Part shown: piece by piece, positions 9,851-18,246 of the stretch
How positions within the stretch are numbered: position 1 is the first letter of the stretch
Layout of the letters: each line of letters begins with the position of its first letter
DNA from: JBBROS01 sp965213845
GTDB taxonomy: Bacteria; Pseudomonadota; Alphaproteobacteria; Acetobacterales; Acetobacteraceae
NCBI GenBank assembly: GCA_965213845.1
Contig: CBDCAI010000004.1
Location: 992,001 to 1,056,000 of the forward strand
Length of the DNA stretch: 64,000 nt
Direction: 5' to 3'
Notes under the pieces: generated by a model
Told to the model about the DNA's origin: nothing
The model's database searches: none
What the model saw: only the letters and a program-made list of their open reading frames with translations
Position numbers and translations under genes: made by a program

Positions 9851-11245
9851 ATGCATCTCGATCCCGTCTTCCTCTCCCGCCTGCAATTCACCTGGTTGAT
9901 CGCGTTCCACATCCTGCTGCCGGCGTTCACGGTCGGGACAGCCAGCTACATCGCCTTCGTCGAGGGCATGCACTTCTTCACCGGACGGGCGGTGTATGGG
10001 CGCATCTCGATGTTCTGGATCAAGATCTTCTCCGTCGCATTCGGCATGGGGGTCGTCTCCGGCATCGTCATGCCGTTCCAGTTCGGCACCAACTGGAGCC
10101 GCTTCTCCGACGCCACCGCCAACGTCATCTCGCCGCTGCTGGCCTATGAGGGGCTGACGGCGTTCTTTCTGGAGGCGACGTTCCTTGGCGTGCTGCTGTT
10201 CGGCCGCAAGCTGGTGCCGCGCTGGGTGCACTTCGTGTCGGCCCTGGCCGTCGCCTTGGGCACGTTGTCGTCCGCCTTCTGGATCCTGGCCGCGAACAGC
10301 TGGATGCAGACGCCGGCCGGGTTCGAGGTCGTCGACGGCCGGTTCTTCCCGACCGACTGGTGGCAGGTGATCTTCAACCCGTCCTTCCCGTATCGCCTGG
10401 CCCACACCGTGACCGGTTTTTACATCACGACCGGCCTCGTCGTGCTCGGCATCGGCGCCTGGCTGGTCCGCCGCGGCCGGTTCGTCGACGAAGGCCGGCA
10501 CATGGTTTCCGCCACGCTGTGGTTCCTGCTGGCGCTGGTGCCGCTGCAGATCGTGCTGGGCGACGTGCAGGGATTGAACACGCTCCGCTATCAGCCCGCC
10601 AAGATCGCCGCACTCGAAGGCCGCTACGACACGGCCTCCCCCGCCCCGCTGACGCTGTTCGGCATCCCCGACGACACCGCCGGGGTCATGCGGCACGAGA
10701 TCGCGATCCCCGCGCTCGGAAGCCTGGTGCTCACGCACACGCTGAACGGCGAGATCAAGGGCCTGAACGACTTTCCGCCGGACCGCCGGCCGCCGGTCGG
10801 GCCGCCATTCTTCGCGTTCCGCATCATGGTCGGCGCCGGGCTGCTGATGCTGGCGTTGGTCGTCACCGGCACGTGGCTGCGCCGCGGCGGCCGGCTCATG
10901 CAATCGACCCGGTTCCTGCTCGCCTGCCAGTGGGCAGCCCCGCTGGGGTTCGTGGCCGTCATCGCGGGATGGGTGACGACCGAGGTGGGCCGCCAGCCAT
11001 GGACGGTCTATGGCCTGCTGCGAACCGCGGATTCCGTCTCGCCTTCCCTGACGGGACGTGATGTCATGCTCTCGTTCATCGCCTACGCGGTCGTCTACGC
11101 CATCGTCTTCCCCGGCGGCTTCTTCGTCCTGCGCCGCATCATCCGGCTGGGCCCGCAGGAGCAGAAGTCCGACGGACCCGTGCAGAGCGGCCGTCCCGTC
11201 GGCCCCATCGTCGCGTTGCCGAACCCTGCGGGGGTTGCGCCATGA
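9851..11245 (+). CDS. cydA: cytochrome bd-type quinol oxidase subunit I (CioA-like)
   Basis: 464 residues with about nine membrane helices. Conserved features: His near residue 19 (FHILLPAFTVG, heme b595 ligand region), the GRQPW motif (TEVGRQPWTVYG) and a short Q-loop. The short Q-loop and overall length match the cyanide-insensitive (CioA) branch rather than E. coli CydA, which has 522 residues. It oxidises quinol and reduces oxygen to water in the inner membrane with high affinity and low proton yield. Overlaps cydB by four bases (ATGA). Together with the fermentation genes nearby this suggests life at low or changing oxygen. Confidence 0.95.
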   Translation: MHLDPVFLSRLQFTWLIAFHILLPAFTVGTASYIAFVEGMHFFTGRAVYGRISMFWIKIFSVAFGMGVVSGIVMPFQFGTNWSRFSDATANVISPLLAYEGLTAFFLEATFLGVLLFGRKLVPRWVHFVSALAVALGTLSSAFWILAANSWMQTPAGFEVVDGRFFPTDWWQVIFNPSFPYRLAHTVTGFYITTGLVVLGIGAWLVRRGRFVDEGRHMVSATLWFLLALVPLQIVLGDVQGLNTLRYQPAKIAALEGRYDTASPAPLTLFGIPDDTAGVMRHEIAIPALGSLVLTHTLNGEIKGLNDFPPDRRPPVGPPFFAFRIMVGAGLLMLALVVTGTWLRRGGRLMQSTRFLLACQWAAPLGFVAVIAGWVTTEVGRQPWTVYGLLRTADSVSPSLTGRDVMLSFIAYAVVYAIVFPGGFFVLRRIIRLGPQEQKSDGPVQSGRPVGPIVALPNPAGVAP

Positions 11246-12261
11246 TGGCCGCCCTGACGCTCGACTTCGTGCCGATCTGGACGGTCATCCTGGCCATCGG
11301 CGTGTTTCTGTATGTGCTCCTGGACGGGTTCGACCTCGGCGTCGGCATCCTCTACGGCTTCGCGCCCGACACCGCGTCGCGCAACACGATGATGAACAGC
11401 ATCGCGCCGGTATGGGACGGCAACGAGACCTGGTTGATCCTGGGCGGCGTCGGCCTGCTTGTCGCGTTTCCGCTGGCCTTCGCCATCATCATCCCCGCCG
11501 TCTACTTCCCGATCCTGATCATGCTGCTGGCGCTGATCTTCCGCGGCGTCGCCTTCGAGTTTCGCTTCCGCGACGCGGCGCACCGCACCTTCTGGGACCA
11601 CGGCTTCACCTACGGGTCAATGCTCGCGACCTTCGCACAGGGCGTCGTGCTGGGCGCCTTCATTCAGGGCTTCGCGGTAGAGGGACGCGCCTTCATCGGC
11701 AGCAGCTTCGACTGCTTTACCCTGTTCTCCACCTTGACGGGCGTGGCGCTGGTGTTCGGATACGGGCTGCTCGGCGCAGGTTGGCTGATCATCAAGACGG
11801 AAGGCGAGCTGCAGGCGCGGGTGCGCCGCCAGGGCCGGATGTGCCTGATCGGCGTCGTCGCCTGCGTGGCCATCGTGAGCGTCTGGACACCGATCCTCGA
11901 CCACGACATCGCGATGCGCTGGCTGTCCTGGCCCAACCTGGCCCTCCTGGCACCCATCCCGATCGTGACTGCCGGGATCGCCTGGTTGACCTGGCAGTCG
12001 CTGGCCCGGCCGAGCCCCGAGGCCGCTTCCTTCCTGGGCGCGGTTGGCCTGTTCCTGATGTCTTATGTGGGCATCGCGATCAGCCTGTGGCCCATGATCG
12101 TGCCGCACCACTACACCCTGTGGGAGGCGGCATCCTCGCCGAAGACGCAGGCTTTCCTGCTGGTCGGCACGCTGTTCCTGCTGCCGACCGTGCTGCTTTA
12201 CACGGCCTGGTCCTACTGGGTCTTCCGCGGCAAGGTCCGCGCCGACATGGGGTATCACTGA
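11242..12261 (+). CDS. cydB: cytochrome bd-type quinol oxidase subunit II (CioB-like)
   Basis: 339 residues, eight to nine membrane helices. Typical CydB features: DGFDLGVGILYGF near the N-terminus (residues about 28-40) and the VWDGNETWLILGG segment at about 57-70. It forms the heterodimer with subunit I. Start overlaps cydA and its stop overlaps the start of the next small gene (TGATG), so the three are translationally linked. No cydDC cysteine/glutathione exporter genes are present here. Confidence 0.95.
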   Translation: MMAALTLDFVPIWTVILAIGVFLYVLLDGFDLGVGILYGFAPDTASRNTMMNSIAPVWDGNETWLILGGVGLLVAFPLAFAIIIPAVYFPILIMLLALIFRGVAFEFRFRDAAHRTFWDHGFTYGSMLATFAQGVVLGAFIQGFAVEGRAFIGSSFDCFTLFSTLTGVALVFGYGLLGAGWLIIKTEGELQARVRRQGRMCLIGVVACVAIVSVWTPILDHDIAMRWLSWPNLALLAPIPIVTAGIAWLTWQSLARPSPEAASFLGAVGLFLMSYVGIAISLWPMIVPHHYTLWEAASSPKTQAFLLVGTLFLLPTVLLYTAWSYWVFRGKVRADMGYH

Positions 12262-12566
12262 TGAGCGGAACCATGCTGCTGGGCCCGCTGGCCCAGGTGC
12301 TCGGCCTGGCCCAAGGCATGGCCGGGGGCGCCCTACCGTCGCTGCTCGCGCAGTTGGAGAATGCCGGGCTCTCGGAGCGTGTGCAGTCCTGGCTGGGCCA
12401 CGGCGAGAACCTGCCTGTGACTCCCGAAGAGCTCGGGACCGCCTTCACGGCAGAACAACTCAATACTTGGGCACACCACGCCGGCACGACGCCCGACGCC
12501 GTGCTGCAGGCCATGTCGGAGCACTTGCCGGATGCCGTGGCACGGACTGTGCCGCCGCGCGGGTGA
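12261..12566 (+). CDS. YidB-like (DUF937) small protein behind cydAB
   Basis: 101 residues starting at the ATG that overlaps the cydB stop. The first 30 residues are mildly hydrophobic (LAQVLGLAQGMAGGALPSLL). The C-terminal part (SWLGHGENLPVTPEELGTAF ... LSEHLPDAV-like ending) matches YidB/DUF937 proteins of unknown function. In many bacteria the small CydX/CydY subunit gene stands here; this protein is three times longer and not CydX-like. Whether it takes part in oxidase assembly is unknown. Confidence 0.8.
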   Translation: MSGTMLLGPLAQVLGLAQGMAGGALPSLLAQLENAGLSERVQSWLGHGENLPVTPEELGTAFTAEQLNTWAHHAGTTPDAVLQAMSEHLPDAVARTVPPRG

Positions 12567-12758
12567 CGGCATGGGGAACGGGAGCATGCGCGCTCAACAT
12601 TCCTTGCAGCATTACAGGTGGCCTTTGGCCGGGGAACGAACCCGCTATCGCGGGATTGGTGTGTCGGCACTGACGCGGCATCACGCCGAGAGACGCGCAT
12701 GAGTTGAGCCGGCCCAGGCCCGGCCCGACGCTGAGAGCTTCCCCCTCCAGAGGAGCTC
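12567..12758. other. left flank of IS91-type element, no gene
   Basis: 192 bases between the yidB-like stop and the recombinase gene. It has short inverted repeats (for example CCCGCTATCGCGGG at 12642-12655) and a GAGG-AGCTC ribosome site near 12750. The outer end of the element probably lies here but I cannot fix it. Confidence 0.4.
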
Positions 12759-13682
12759 TTGATGACCCATCTCCCCCCTACAACCGCCAGCGGCAGCCTG
12801 CGTGAGCGTTTCGTCGCGGACATGACCGTGCGCGGGTTCACCGACAAGACCCGTAACGACTACATCCGCACCGTTGCTGGCTTTGCCGCCTTCCTGGGGC
12901 GCCCGCCAAGCACGGCCACCGCCGAGGACATCCGCCGCTTCCAGATCGCACAGTCTGAGCGCGGGATGAACCCGCCAGCGATGAACAGCACCGTGGCCGC
13001 GCTGCGTTTCTTCTTCAACCACACCGTCGACCGGCCAGACCTCGCCCGCAAGCTGATCCGCCTGCGCTACCCCCGCAAGCTCCCGGTCGTGCTCAGCTCC
13101 GACGAGGTGGCGCGCCTGCTGGCGGCGACGACCTGCCTCAAGCATCGCGCCGCCCTCTCCGTCGCTTACGGTGCCGGGCTGCGCGTGGCCGAGGTCGCGT
13201 CGCTCAAGGTCGGCGACATCGACAGCAAGCGGATGCTCATCGTCGTCGAGCGTGGCAAAGGCGGCCGCGGTCGCCATGCCCTGCTCTCGCCCGACCTGCT
13301 TGGGCTGCTCAGGGCTTGGTGGCAGGAGGGACGACAGAAGGGTGTCATGCGGCCTGGCGGATGGCTGTTCCCTGGCCAGGACCCGGCCCAGCCCATCACC
13401 ACCCGCCAGCTCAGCCGGGTCGTCGAGGGCGCGACGATCGCGGCCGGGCTGACCAAGAACGTGAGCCCGCACACGCTGCGGCACAGCTTCGCCACGCACC
13501 TGCTTGAGGACGGCACCGACATCCGCGTCATCCAGGTCCTGCTCGGCCACGCCAAGCTCGACAACACCGCGCTCTACACTCGCGTGGCCACTAAGATGGT
13601 CCGCACCGTCACCAGCCCACTCGACAAGATCATGGGCCAGATCGACGGTCGAGCCAGCGAGGGAGCCAGTCCCGGCGGCTGA
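12759..13682 (+). CDS. tyrosine-type site-specific recombinase of IS91-type element
   Basis: 307 residues. N-terminal SAM-like core-binding domain (residues 10-100: RGFTDKTRNDYIRTVAGFAA). Catalytic domain with the first Arg in YGAGLRVAEVASL, the box HTLRHSFATHLLEDG (His-x-x-Arg-His), LLGHAKLDNTALYTRV with the second His and the nucleophilic Tyr. All catalytic residues are present, so it may be active. ATG follows GAGGAGCTCTTG. It is not an element integrase with att sites here; its partner is the transposase five bases downstream. Confidence 0.93.
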   Translation: MMTHLPPTTASGSLRERFVADMTVRGFTDKTRNDYIRTVAGFAAFLGRPPSTATAEDIRRFQIAQSERGMNPPAMNSTVAALRFFFNHTVDRPDLARKLIRLRYPRKLPVVLSSDEVARLLAATTCLKHRAALSVAYGAGLRVAEVASLKVGDIDSKRMLIVVERGKGGRGRHALLSPDLLGLLRAWWQEGRQKGVMRPGGWLFPGQDPAQPITTRQLSRVVEGATIAAGLTKNVSPHTLRHSFATHLLEDGTDIRVIQVLLGHAKLDNTALYTRVATKMVRTVTSPLDKIMGQIDGRASEGASPGG

Positions 13683-13687
13683 CGGGG

Positions 13688-14893
13688 ATGCAATCCGAGC
13701 GACCCGCGCTCGAAGTCGCCGACATTCTTCGCCGACACGGCCCCGCCTTTCGGGGGGCCCATGCCGGCCACCTGGGCCTGGGCCAGCTCAAGGTCATGTC
13801 GGCCATCGAGGCTTGCCGCACCGCCGCCCTCGGCGGCCATGTCGAGGGCTGCCAGGACTGCGGCCACCGCCGCATTGCCTACAACAGCTGCCGCAACCGG
13901 CATTGTCCCAAATGCCAGGCCGCCGCCGCACGTGACTGGCTGGCGGCACGCGAGGCCGACCTGCTGCCGGTCGGCTACTTCCACGTCGTGTTCAGCTTGC
14001 CCGCCGAGATCGCCGTCATCGCCGCCCAGAACAAGGCCGTGGTCTACGATCTGCTGTTCCGCGCGGCGTCACAGACCATGCTCACCATCGCCGCCGACCC
14101 GCGACATCTCGGCGCGCGCATCGGCATCACCGCCGTGCTCCACAGCTGGGGCTCGGCGCTGACCCACCACCCGCACATCCACATGATCGTGCCCGGCGGC
14201 GGCATCTCGCTCGATGGCCAGCGCTGGGTGTCGTCCCGGCGGGCGTTCCTGCTGCCGGTACGCGTGCTCGGCAAGCTGTTCCGCCGGTTGTTCCTCACCC
14301 GGCTGATGGAGTTGTTCGACGCGGGCCGGCTCCAGTTCCACGGCAGCCGGGCCGCCCTGTGCGAGCGCAAGGCGTTCCTGCGCCACTTGGCGCCCACCCG
14401 AAAGAAGCCCTGGATCGTCTACGCCAAACCACCGTTCGCCGGGCCAGCAGCGGTGCTGGCCTACCTATCCCGCTACACACACCGGGTCGCCATCTCCAAT
14501 CGCCGGCTGCTCTCCCTCGACGAGCGCGGGGTGACGTTTCGCTACAAGGACTACCGCCGCAGCGGCGCCGAGCGCTACCAAGTCATGACGCTGGCGACCG
14601 ACGAGTTCATCCGCCGCTTTCTACTGCACGTCCTGCCGCGCGGGTTCCACCGCATCCGTCATTACGGCCTGCTCGCCACCGGCGGCCGTCGCGACAACCT
14701 CGCCCGCGCCCGCGAACTCCTCGCCGCACCGCCACCGACGCCTGAACCGGACGACGCGCCGGAACCGTCAGATCATCGCCCGCCTTGCCCGTGCTGCGGC
14801 GGCCGCATGCTGATTGTCGAGACCTTCGAGCGACGCTGCCAGGCGCGAGCGCCACCTGCACCGCCGCGGTCAGCCCGGAGGATATCGCCGTGA
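13688..14893 (+). CDS. IS91-family transposase (HUH rolling-circle type)
   Basis: 401 residues. The N-terminal zinc-binding segment around residues 54-79 (CQDCGHRRIAYNSCRNRHCP and KCQ) is typical of the family. The HUH pair appears as HHPHIHMIVPGGGIS (residues about 158-172) and the catalytic Tyr region as AVLAYLSRYTHRVAISNRRL. A C-terminal zinc motif CPCCGGRM is present. Full length for the family, no frameshift seen. It nicks and transfers one DNA strand during transposition. The recombinase gene ends five bases upstream, suggesting cotranscription. Confidence 0.95.
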   Translation: MQSERPALEVADILRRHGPAFRGAHAGHLGLGQLKVMSAIEACRTAALGGHVEGCQDCGHRRIAYNSCRNRHCPKCQAAAARDWLAAREADLLPVGYFHVVFSLPAEIAVIAAQNKAVVYDLLFRAASQTMLTIAADPRHLGARIGITAVLHSWGSALTHHPHIHMIVPGGGISLDGQRWVSSRRAFLLPVRVLGKLFRRLFLTRLMELFDAGRLQFHGSRAALCERKAFLRHLAPTRKKPWIVYAKPPFAGPAAVLAYLSRYTHRVAISNRRLLSLDERGVTFRYKDYRRSGAERYQVMTLATDEFIRRFLLHVLPRGFHRIRHYGLLATGGRRDNLARARELLAAPPPTPEPDDAPEPSDHRPPCPCCGGRMLIVETFERRCQARAPPAPPRSARRISP

Positions 14894-15341
14894 TCCGGCA
14901 CGGCACCGACGGCCCCAAAATCGCAGCCCTGTGGCGGTCGACGACGAACTGCGGCCGCCACCCTGGAAAAAGCGCCGGATGCGCGGACTTCGGTGAGGCT
15001 CTCGCATCGACATTCGATGACCAGGGCTTGGCCGGACGGGATCTTCCCCGCTGTCGGCGGCCAATTGCCCGCCCATGGCTGATGCTCACAGCCCGGCCAA
15101 AGTCTTAAACCCCATACTGATTGCTGCCGGCCCGCGGGTTCGTTCCTCGGAGACTTTCGAACGCCAAGCGGCGTCCGAAACCCTTCACGGGAGCGGACTG
15201 ACTGGTTTCGGTCGGCCCAGCGCAAGAAGCTGCCATTGGCCACCACTGGCTGCCTGACAACTACCGACCCATGTCAATCGCCTAAGGACCTGGCCACTGT
15301 GCGTGGTAGCGGACGTTCCCTGTCCTGGATGGCCCGACGAC
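14894..15341. other. right end of IS91-type element and flank, no gene
   Basis: About 450 bases without a credible gene; short frames here lack homology signs. It holds the hairpin at 15155-15180, the best candidate for the IS91 origin end. Confidence 0.45.
15155..15180. repeat. inverted repeat, candidate oriIS hairpin
   Basis: TTTCGAACGCC (15155-15165), loop AAGC, GGCGTCCGAAA (15170-15180): an 11-bp stem with one mismatch. It lies 262 bases after the transposase stop, where IS91-type elements carry a hairpin at the replication-origin end. Could instead be a terminator. Confidence 0.45.
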
Positions 15342-16172
15342 TCAACCGGCCACTGTCGTCCGCACCATGTGACGGCGTTCGTTGGTACTCTGGAACGGCG
15401 TCGCACGATGAAGCAATGCCCGGTTGTCCCAGAGGATGAGGTCATTCGGCGTCCAGCGATGGCTGTAGACGAAGCGCTCCTGCGTGGCGAAGGCAATCAG
15501 CCGGTCGATCAGTACCCGGCTCTCGGCCTCGTTCATACCTTCGATGGAGCGGGCGTGGGCGCCGAGATACAGGGCCTTGCCGTGCAGCCCGTCCATTACG
15601 ACGGGCTGCCGGACGGGTGGGTTGTCTGTCCGCTCGGCCTGGGTGATGAGCGCCGGGTCGATGCGGGATCGGGACCAGCCGAAATCATGCACTGCGACCA
15701 GCCCGTCCACGAGCCGTTTGTCCTCGTCGGACAATGCGGCGTAGGCGGCGCGCATGCTGGCGTATTGCGTGTCGCCGCCCTGCGAGGGGACTTCGCGGGC
15801 CGAGAGCAGGGAGGCGCGGGCCGGCACGGGCTTGAACGAAGAATCCGTATGCCAGATCCGGTTGGCCCGGTTGCTCAGTACCTGTTTGTCGGTGGGCGGA
15901 GCGATGCCGCCGTCGGGTGCGATGTTGGTCAGGACGATCAGGTTGCTGCCGGCGCCATTCGCCCCGGCCCGCGTCGCCTCGAGCGGGCCGAACCGCTCAC
16001 TGAAGCGGACCTGCTGATCGTCGGTGATCGCCTGGCCGGGGAAGACGAGCACGGAATGGCGTTCGAACGCGTCTTGCACGATTGCGAAGGTGGCGTCGTC
16101 CAGGTGTTGGGTGAGGTCTAGCCCATCGACACGGGCGGCAAAGAGGGGGTGCAGGGGCGTGATCGTGGTCAT
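15342..16172 (-). CDS. TauD/TfdA-family Fe(II)/2-oxoglutarate dioxygenase
   Basis: 276 residues, usual family length. Iron ligands: His-x-Asp in NRIWHTDSSF (about residues 108-110) and the distal His in NRALLHRATPF (about 255). The 2-oxoglutarate-binding Arg lies near HMVRTTVAG at the end. It hydroxylates a small organic acid, releasing CO2 and succinate. Closer in layout to TfdA-like enzymes than to taurine dioxygenase, but the substrate is not readable. It is the last gene of a five-gene operon, four bases after the DapA-like gene. Confidence 0.9.
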   Translation of the reverse strand: MTTITPLHPLFAARVDGLDLTQHLDDATFAIVQDAFERHSVLVFPGQAITDDQQVRFSERFGPLEATRAGANGAGSNLIVLTNIAPDGGIAPPTDKQVLSNRANRIWHTDSSFKPVPARASLLSAREVPSQGGDTQYASMRAAYAALSDEDKRLVDGLVAVHDFGWSRSRIDPALITQAERTDNPPVRQPVVMDGLHGKALYLGAHARSIEGMNEAESRVLIDRLIAFATQERFVYSHRWTPNDLILWDNRALLHRATPFQSTNERRHMVRTTVAG

Positions 16173-16176
16173 GGTG

Positions 16177-17067
16177 CTAGAACTCGTATGCGATGAGGGG
16201 TTGCAGGGCGCGCTCGGCCCGTTGCAGCGCTTCGGCGCTGGCCCGTTGCAGGGGCGCGCGGGCTGGCCCGACGGGGTGGCCGACGAAGGCCATGGCGTCC
16301 TTCAGGGGACCAGGGTGGTTGGGGGTGTAGAGGGAATCGATGAGCGGCAGGAGGGCGAAGTGCGCCCTGCGGGCGGCGTCGATCCGTCCGGCCACAGAGG
16401 CCTCGAAGAGTCGGCGGTGGAACGCGGGGATGAGGTTGGCGCTCATGAAGATGCCACCGGGGCTGCCGAGCAGGAAGGTGGGAACGCCGAGGTCGTCGTC
16501 GCCGGACAGGATGGCGATGCGGTCGCCGACGGCGGCGATCTTGGCGGAGACGACGGCCAGGTCGCGTTCGCATTCCTTGAGGGCCACGATGGACGGGATG
16601 CGTGCGAGGCGTTCCAGCATGGGGACGTCCAGCGTGACGCCAGTCCGGCCAGTGTTGTTGTAGGCGACGATCGGGAGTGCCGTGGCGCCGGCGATGCGAG
16701 TGAAGTGCTCGACGACGCCGTCTGCGCTGGCCTTGATGTAGTAGGGCGGCAGGACGAGCACGGCGTCGGCCCCGGCGATTTCCGCGAGGCGGGCCGTCGC
16801 CTGGACCTCGCGCGTGCCGGGCGCCAGCGCGCCGACCAGGATGGGGATGCGCCCGGCGGTCTGGTCGACCGCGACCTCGACCACGCGCTGCCGCTCGGAT
16901 GGCGTCAGGCTGACGAACTCGCCGCTGCCGCCGATGACGAGCAGGCCGGCGGCGCCGGATGCGACCTGGAAATCGATGAGCTTGCGGAAGGCGGGTTCGT
17001 CGAACTCGTCGGCGGCGGTCAGCGGGGTGACGATGGCCGTGTAGATGCCGTGGGGCGTGTAAGTCAT
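16177..17067 (-). CDS. DapA-family lyase/aldolase
   Basis: 296 residues. Start ATG at 17067 shares one base with the upstream stop (TAATG); longer upstream frames are only shadows of the GH88 gene. TIM-barrel class I aldolase signs: GGSGEFVSLTPSER (pyruvate-carboxylate site), IVAYNNTGRTG with the catalytic Tyr, and Schiff-base Lys in SIVALKECERD (about residue 165). Dihydrodipicolinate synthase itself is usually a housekeeping gene. Here, next to a GH88 hydrolase, a catabolic 2-keto-3-deoxy-sugar-acid lyase or similar is more likely. That is inference from context. Confidence 0.9.
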   Translation of the reverse strand: MTYTPHGIYTAIVTPLTAADEFDEPAFRKLIDFQVASGAAGLLVIGGSGEFVSLTPSERQRVVEVAVDQTAGRIPILVGALAPGTREVQATARLAEIAGADAVLVLPPYYIKASADGVVEHFTRIAGATALPIVAYNNTGRTGVTLDVPMLERLARIPSIVALKECERDLAVVSAKIAAVGDRIAILSGDDDLGVPTFLLGSPGGIFMSANLIPAFHRRLFEASVAGRIDAARRAHFALLPLIDSLYTPNHPGPLKDAMAFVGHPVGPARAPLQRASAEALQRAERALQPLIAYEF

Positions 17068-18242
17068 TAGATGTCCTTGTTTGTGGCGTCCGGTGCCTTG
17101 AGAGCCAGCACGGACCAGTCGTCGGAGAGGGCCCGGAACAGGCATTCCGCGATCCAGTAATTGCCGTATGGCATGATGTCTTCCTGCGGGAAGCGGCCCA
17201 GGCGGGGCTTGCCCGGCTCGATGTGGCGCATGCGGCCCCAACTTCCGTGCAGGACGGTGCCGCCGACGGTCAGGAAGTCGCCGATGAGGGCGAGCAGGGT
17301 CTGGCGCGCGACATGGCCGTAGCGTTCGGCGCGGTCCGGAAGCCATCGGGCCAGGCGCATCAGCACGGCGGTGGCGATGCAGGCGGCGCAGGAATCGTAG
17401 GGCAGCGACGCGCGGTCGGGGTCGTCGTAGTCGTAGCGGGGAACCCAGCCGGGCGGCGCGTTCGCCACGTACCAGTCGGCCGCGCGTTGCGCCGCGTCCA
17501 GGTATTTGTGCTGGAGGCTGGCTTCATAGGCGTGGGCAAAGCCGAGCATGGCCCAGGTCTGGCCGCGCGCCCAGACGCTGTCGTTAGACCAGCCCTGGAG
17601 GCTGAACAGGCCGGTCACGGCGCGGGTCCGTGGGTCCAGTGCGGCGGCATGGCAGTTCGAACCGTTGGCGCGGATCAGGCCGATCTCGAGGATGGTGTCG
17701 AGGTGGCGGTAGGCCAGCGTCGCGCGCTGCGGCTCCCATTGCGAGGCCCACAGCATCGAGGGCAGGTTGAGCCCGGTGTCGATGACGATGCGGTCAGCGC
17801 CGGCGATCTGCAGGAAGGCGCCGGCCTTCGCGTCGAAGATGTTGGCAAAGTTGTCGCCGCCCGCAAGCGCCCAGGTCTTCAGGCGCTCGTTGCGCGTGAC
17901 CTGGTAGCCGAGGGTCAGGGCGTAATACATGTCGATGCCGGTGGATGAGAACACGGTGGGATGCCGGGCCAGGACGGGGCCGATGCGCTCGCAGATGTGC
18001 ATGGCGGCGTCGGCGTAGCGCTGCTGGCGCGTCAGCAGGTGCAACAGCCAGAGCCGTCCGGCCAGGAAGCCGGCCCATTGGAAGTCCGCCCAACTGTCCC
18101 AGACGTAGGCGTCGTCCCAAGTGTAGGCGCCGGTCATGGCGTTGAGGCGCGGGACGCCGCCGCCGGCGGCGATGCCGTCGCAGACCGCGTCGGCGCCGTT
18201 GCAGAGGTGGCGGAGGGCCCGAGCCAGATCGTGTTCGATCAT
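17067..18242 (-). CDS. glycoside hydrolase family 88 (unsaturated uronyl hydrolase)
   Basis: 391 residues, (alpha/alpha)6-barrel family. Visible family marks: AYTWDDAYVWDSWADFQWAG near residue 45, IDTGLNLPSMLWAS (about 160-175, Asp in the position of the catalytic pair) and WSNDSVWARGQTWAMLGFAH (about 215-235). GH88 enzymes hydrate the 4,5-unsaturated uronic acid left by polysaccharide lyases. There is no signal peptide, so it acts in the cytoplasm on imported oligosaccharides. Four bases separate it from the binding-protein gene upstream and it overlaps the DapA-like gene downstream, supporting a sugar-acid catabolic operon. Confidence 0.88.
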   Translation of the reverse strand: MIEHDLARALRHLCNGADAVCDGIAAGGGVPRLNAMTGAYTWDDAYVWDSWADFQWAGFLAGRLWLLHLLTRQQRYADAAMHICERIGPVLARHPTVFSSTGIDMYYALTLGYQVTRNERLKTWALAGGDNFANIFDAKAGAFLQIAGADRIVIDTGLNLPSMLWASQWEPQRATLAYRHLDTILEIGLIRANGSNCHAAALDPRTRAVTGLFSLQGWSNDSVWARGQTWAMLGFAHAYEASLQHKYLDAAQRAADWYVANAPPGWVPRYDYDDPDRASLPYDSCAACIATAVLMRLARWLPDRAERYGHVARQTLLALIGDFLTVGGTVLHGSWGRMRHIEPGKPRLGRFPQEDIMPYGNYWIAECLFRALSDDWSVLALKAPDATNKDI

Positions 18243-18246
18243 CGGT

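Larger units (their letters stand above)
12759..15180 (+). mobile_element. IS91-family element with accessory tyrosine recombinase
   Basis: Two adjacent same-strand genes, a tyrosine recombinase and an IS91-type transposase, the usual pair of one IS91 subgroup. IS91 elements move by rolling-circle replication, make no target duplication and have unlike ends with a hairpin at the origin end. The left limit given is the recombinase start and the right limit the end of a strong hairpin; the true ends were not determined. Confidence 0.7.

Noticed and set aside
17068..17346. N-terminal extension of the DapA-like gene
   Set aside because: The extra residues overlap the GH88 coding region in another frame and are Arg/Pro-rich; the ATG at 17067 touching the GH88 stop is the natural start.
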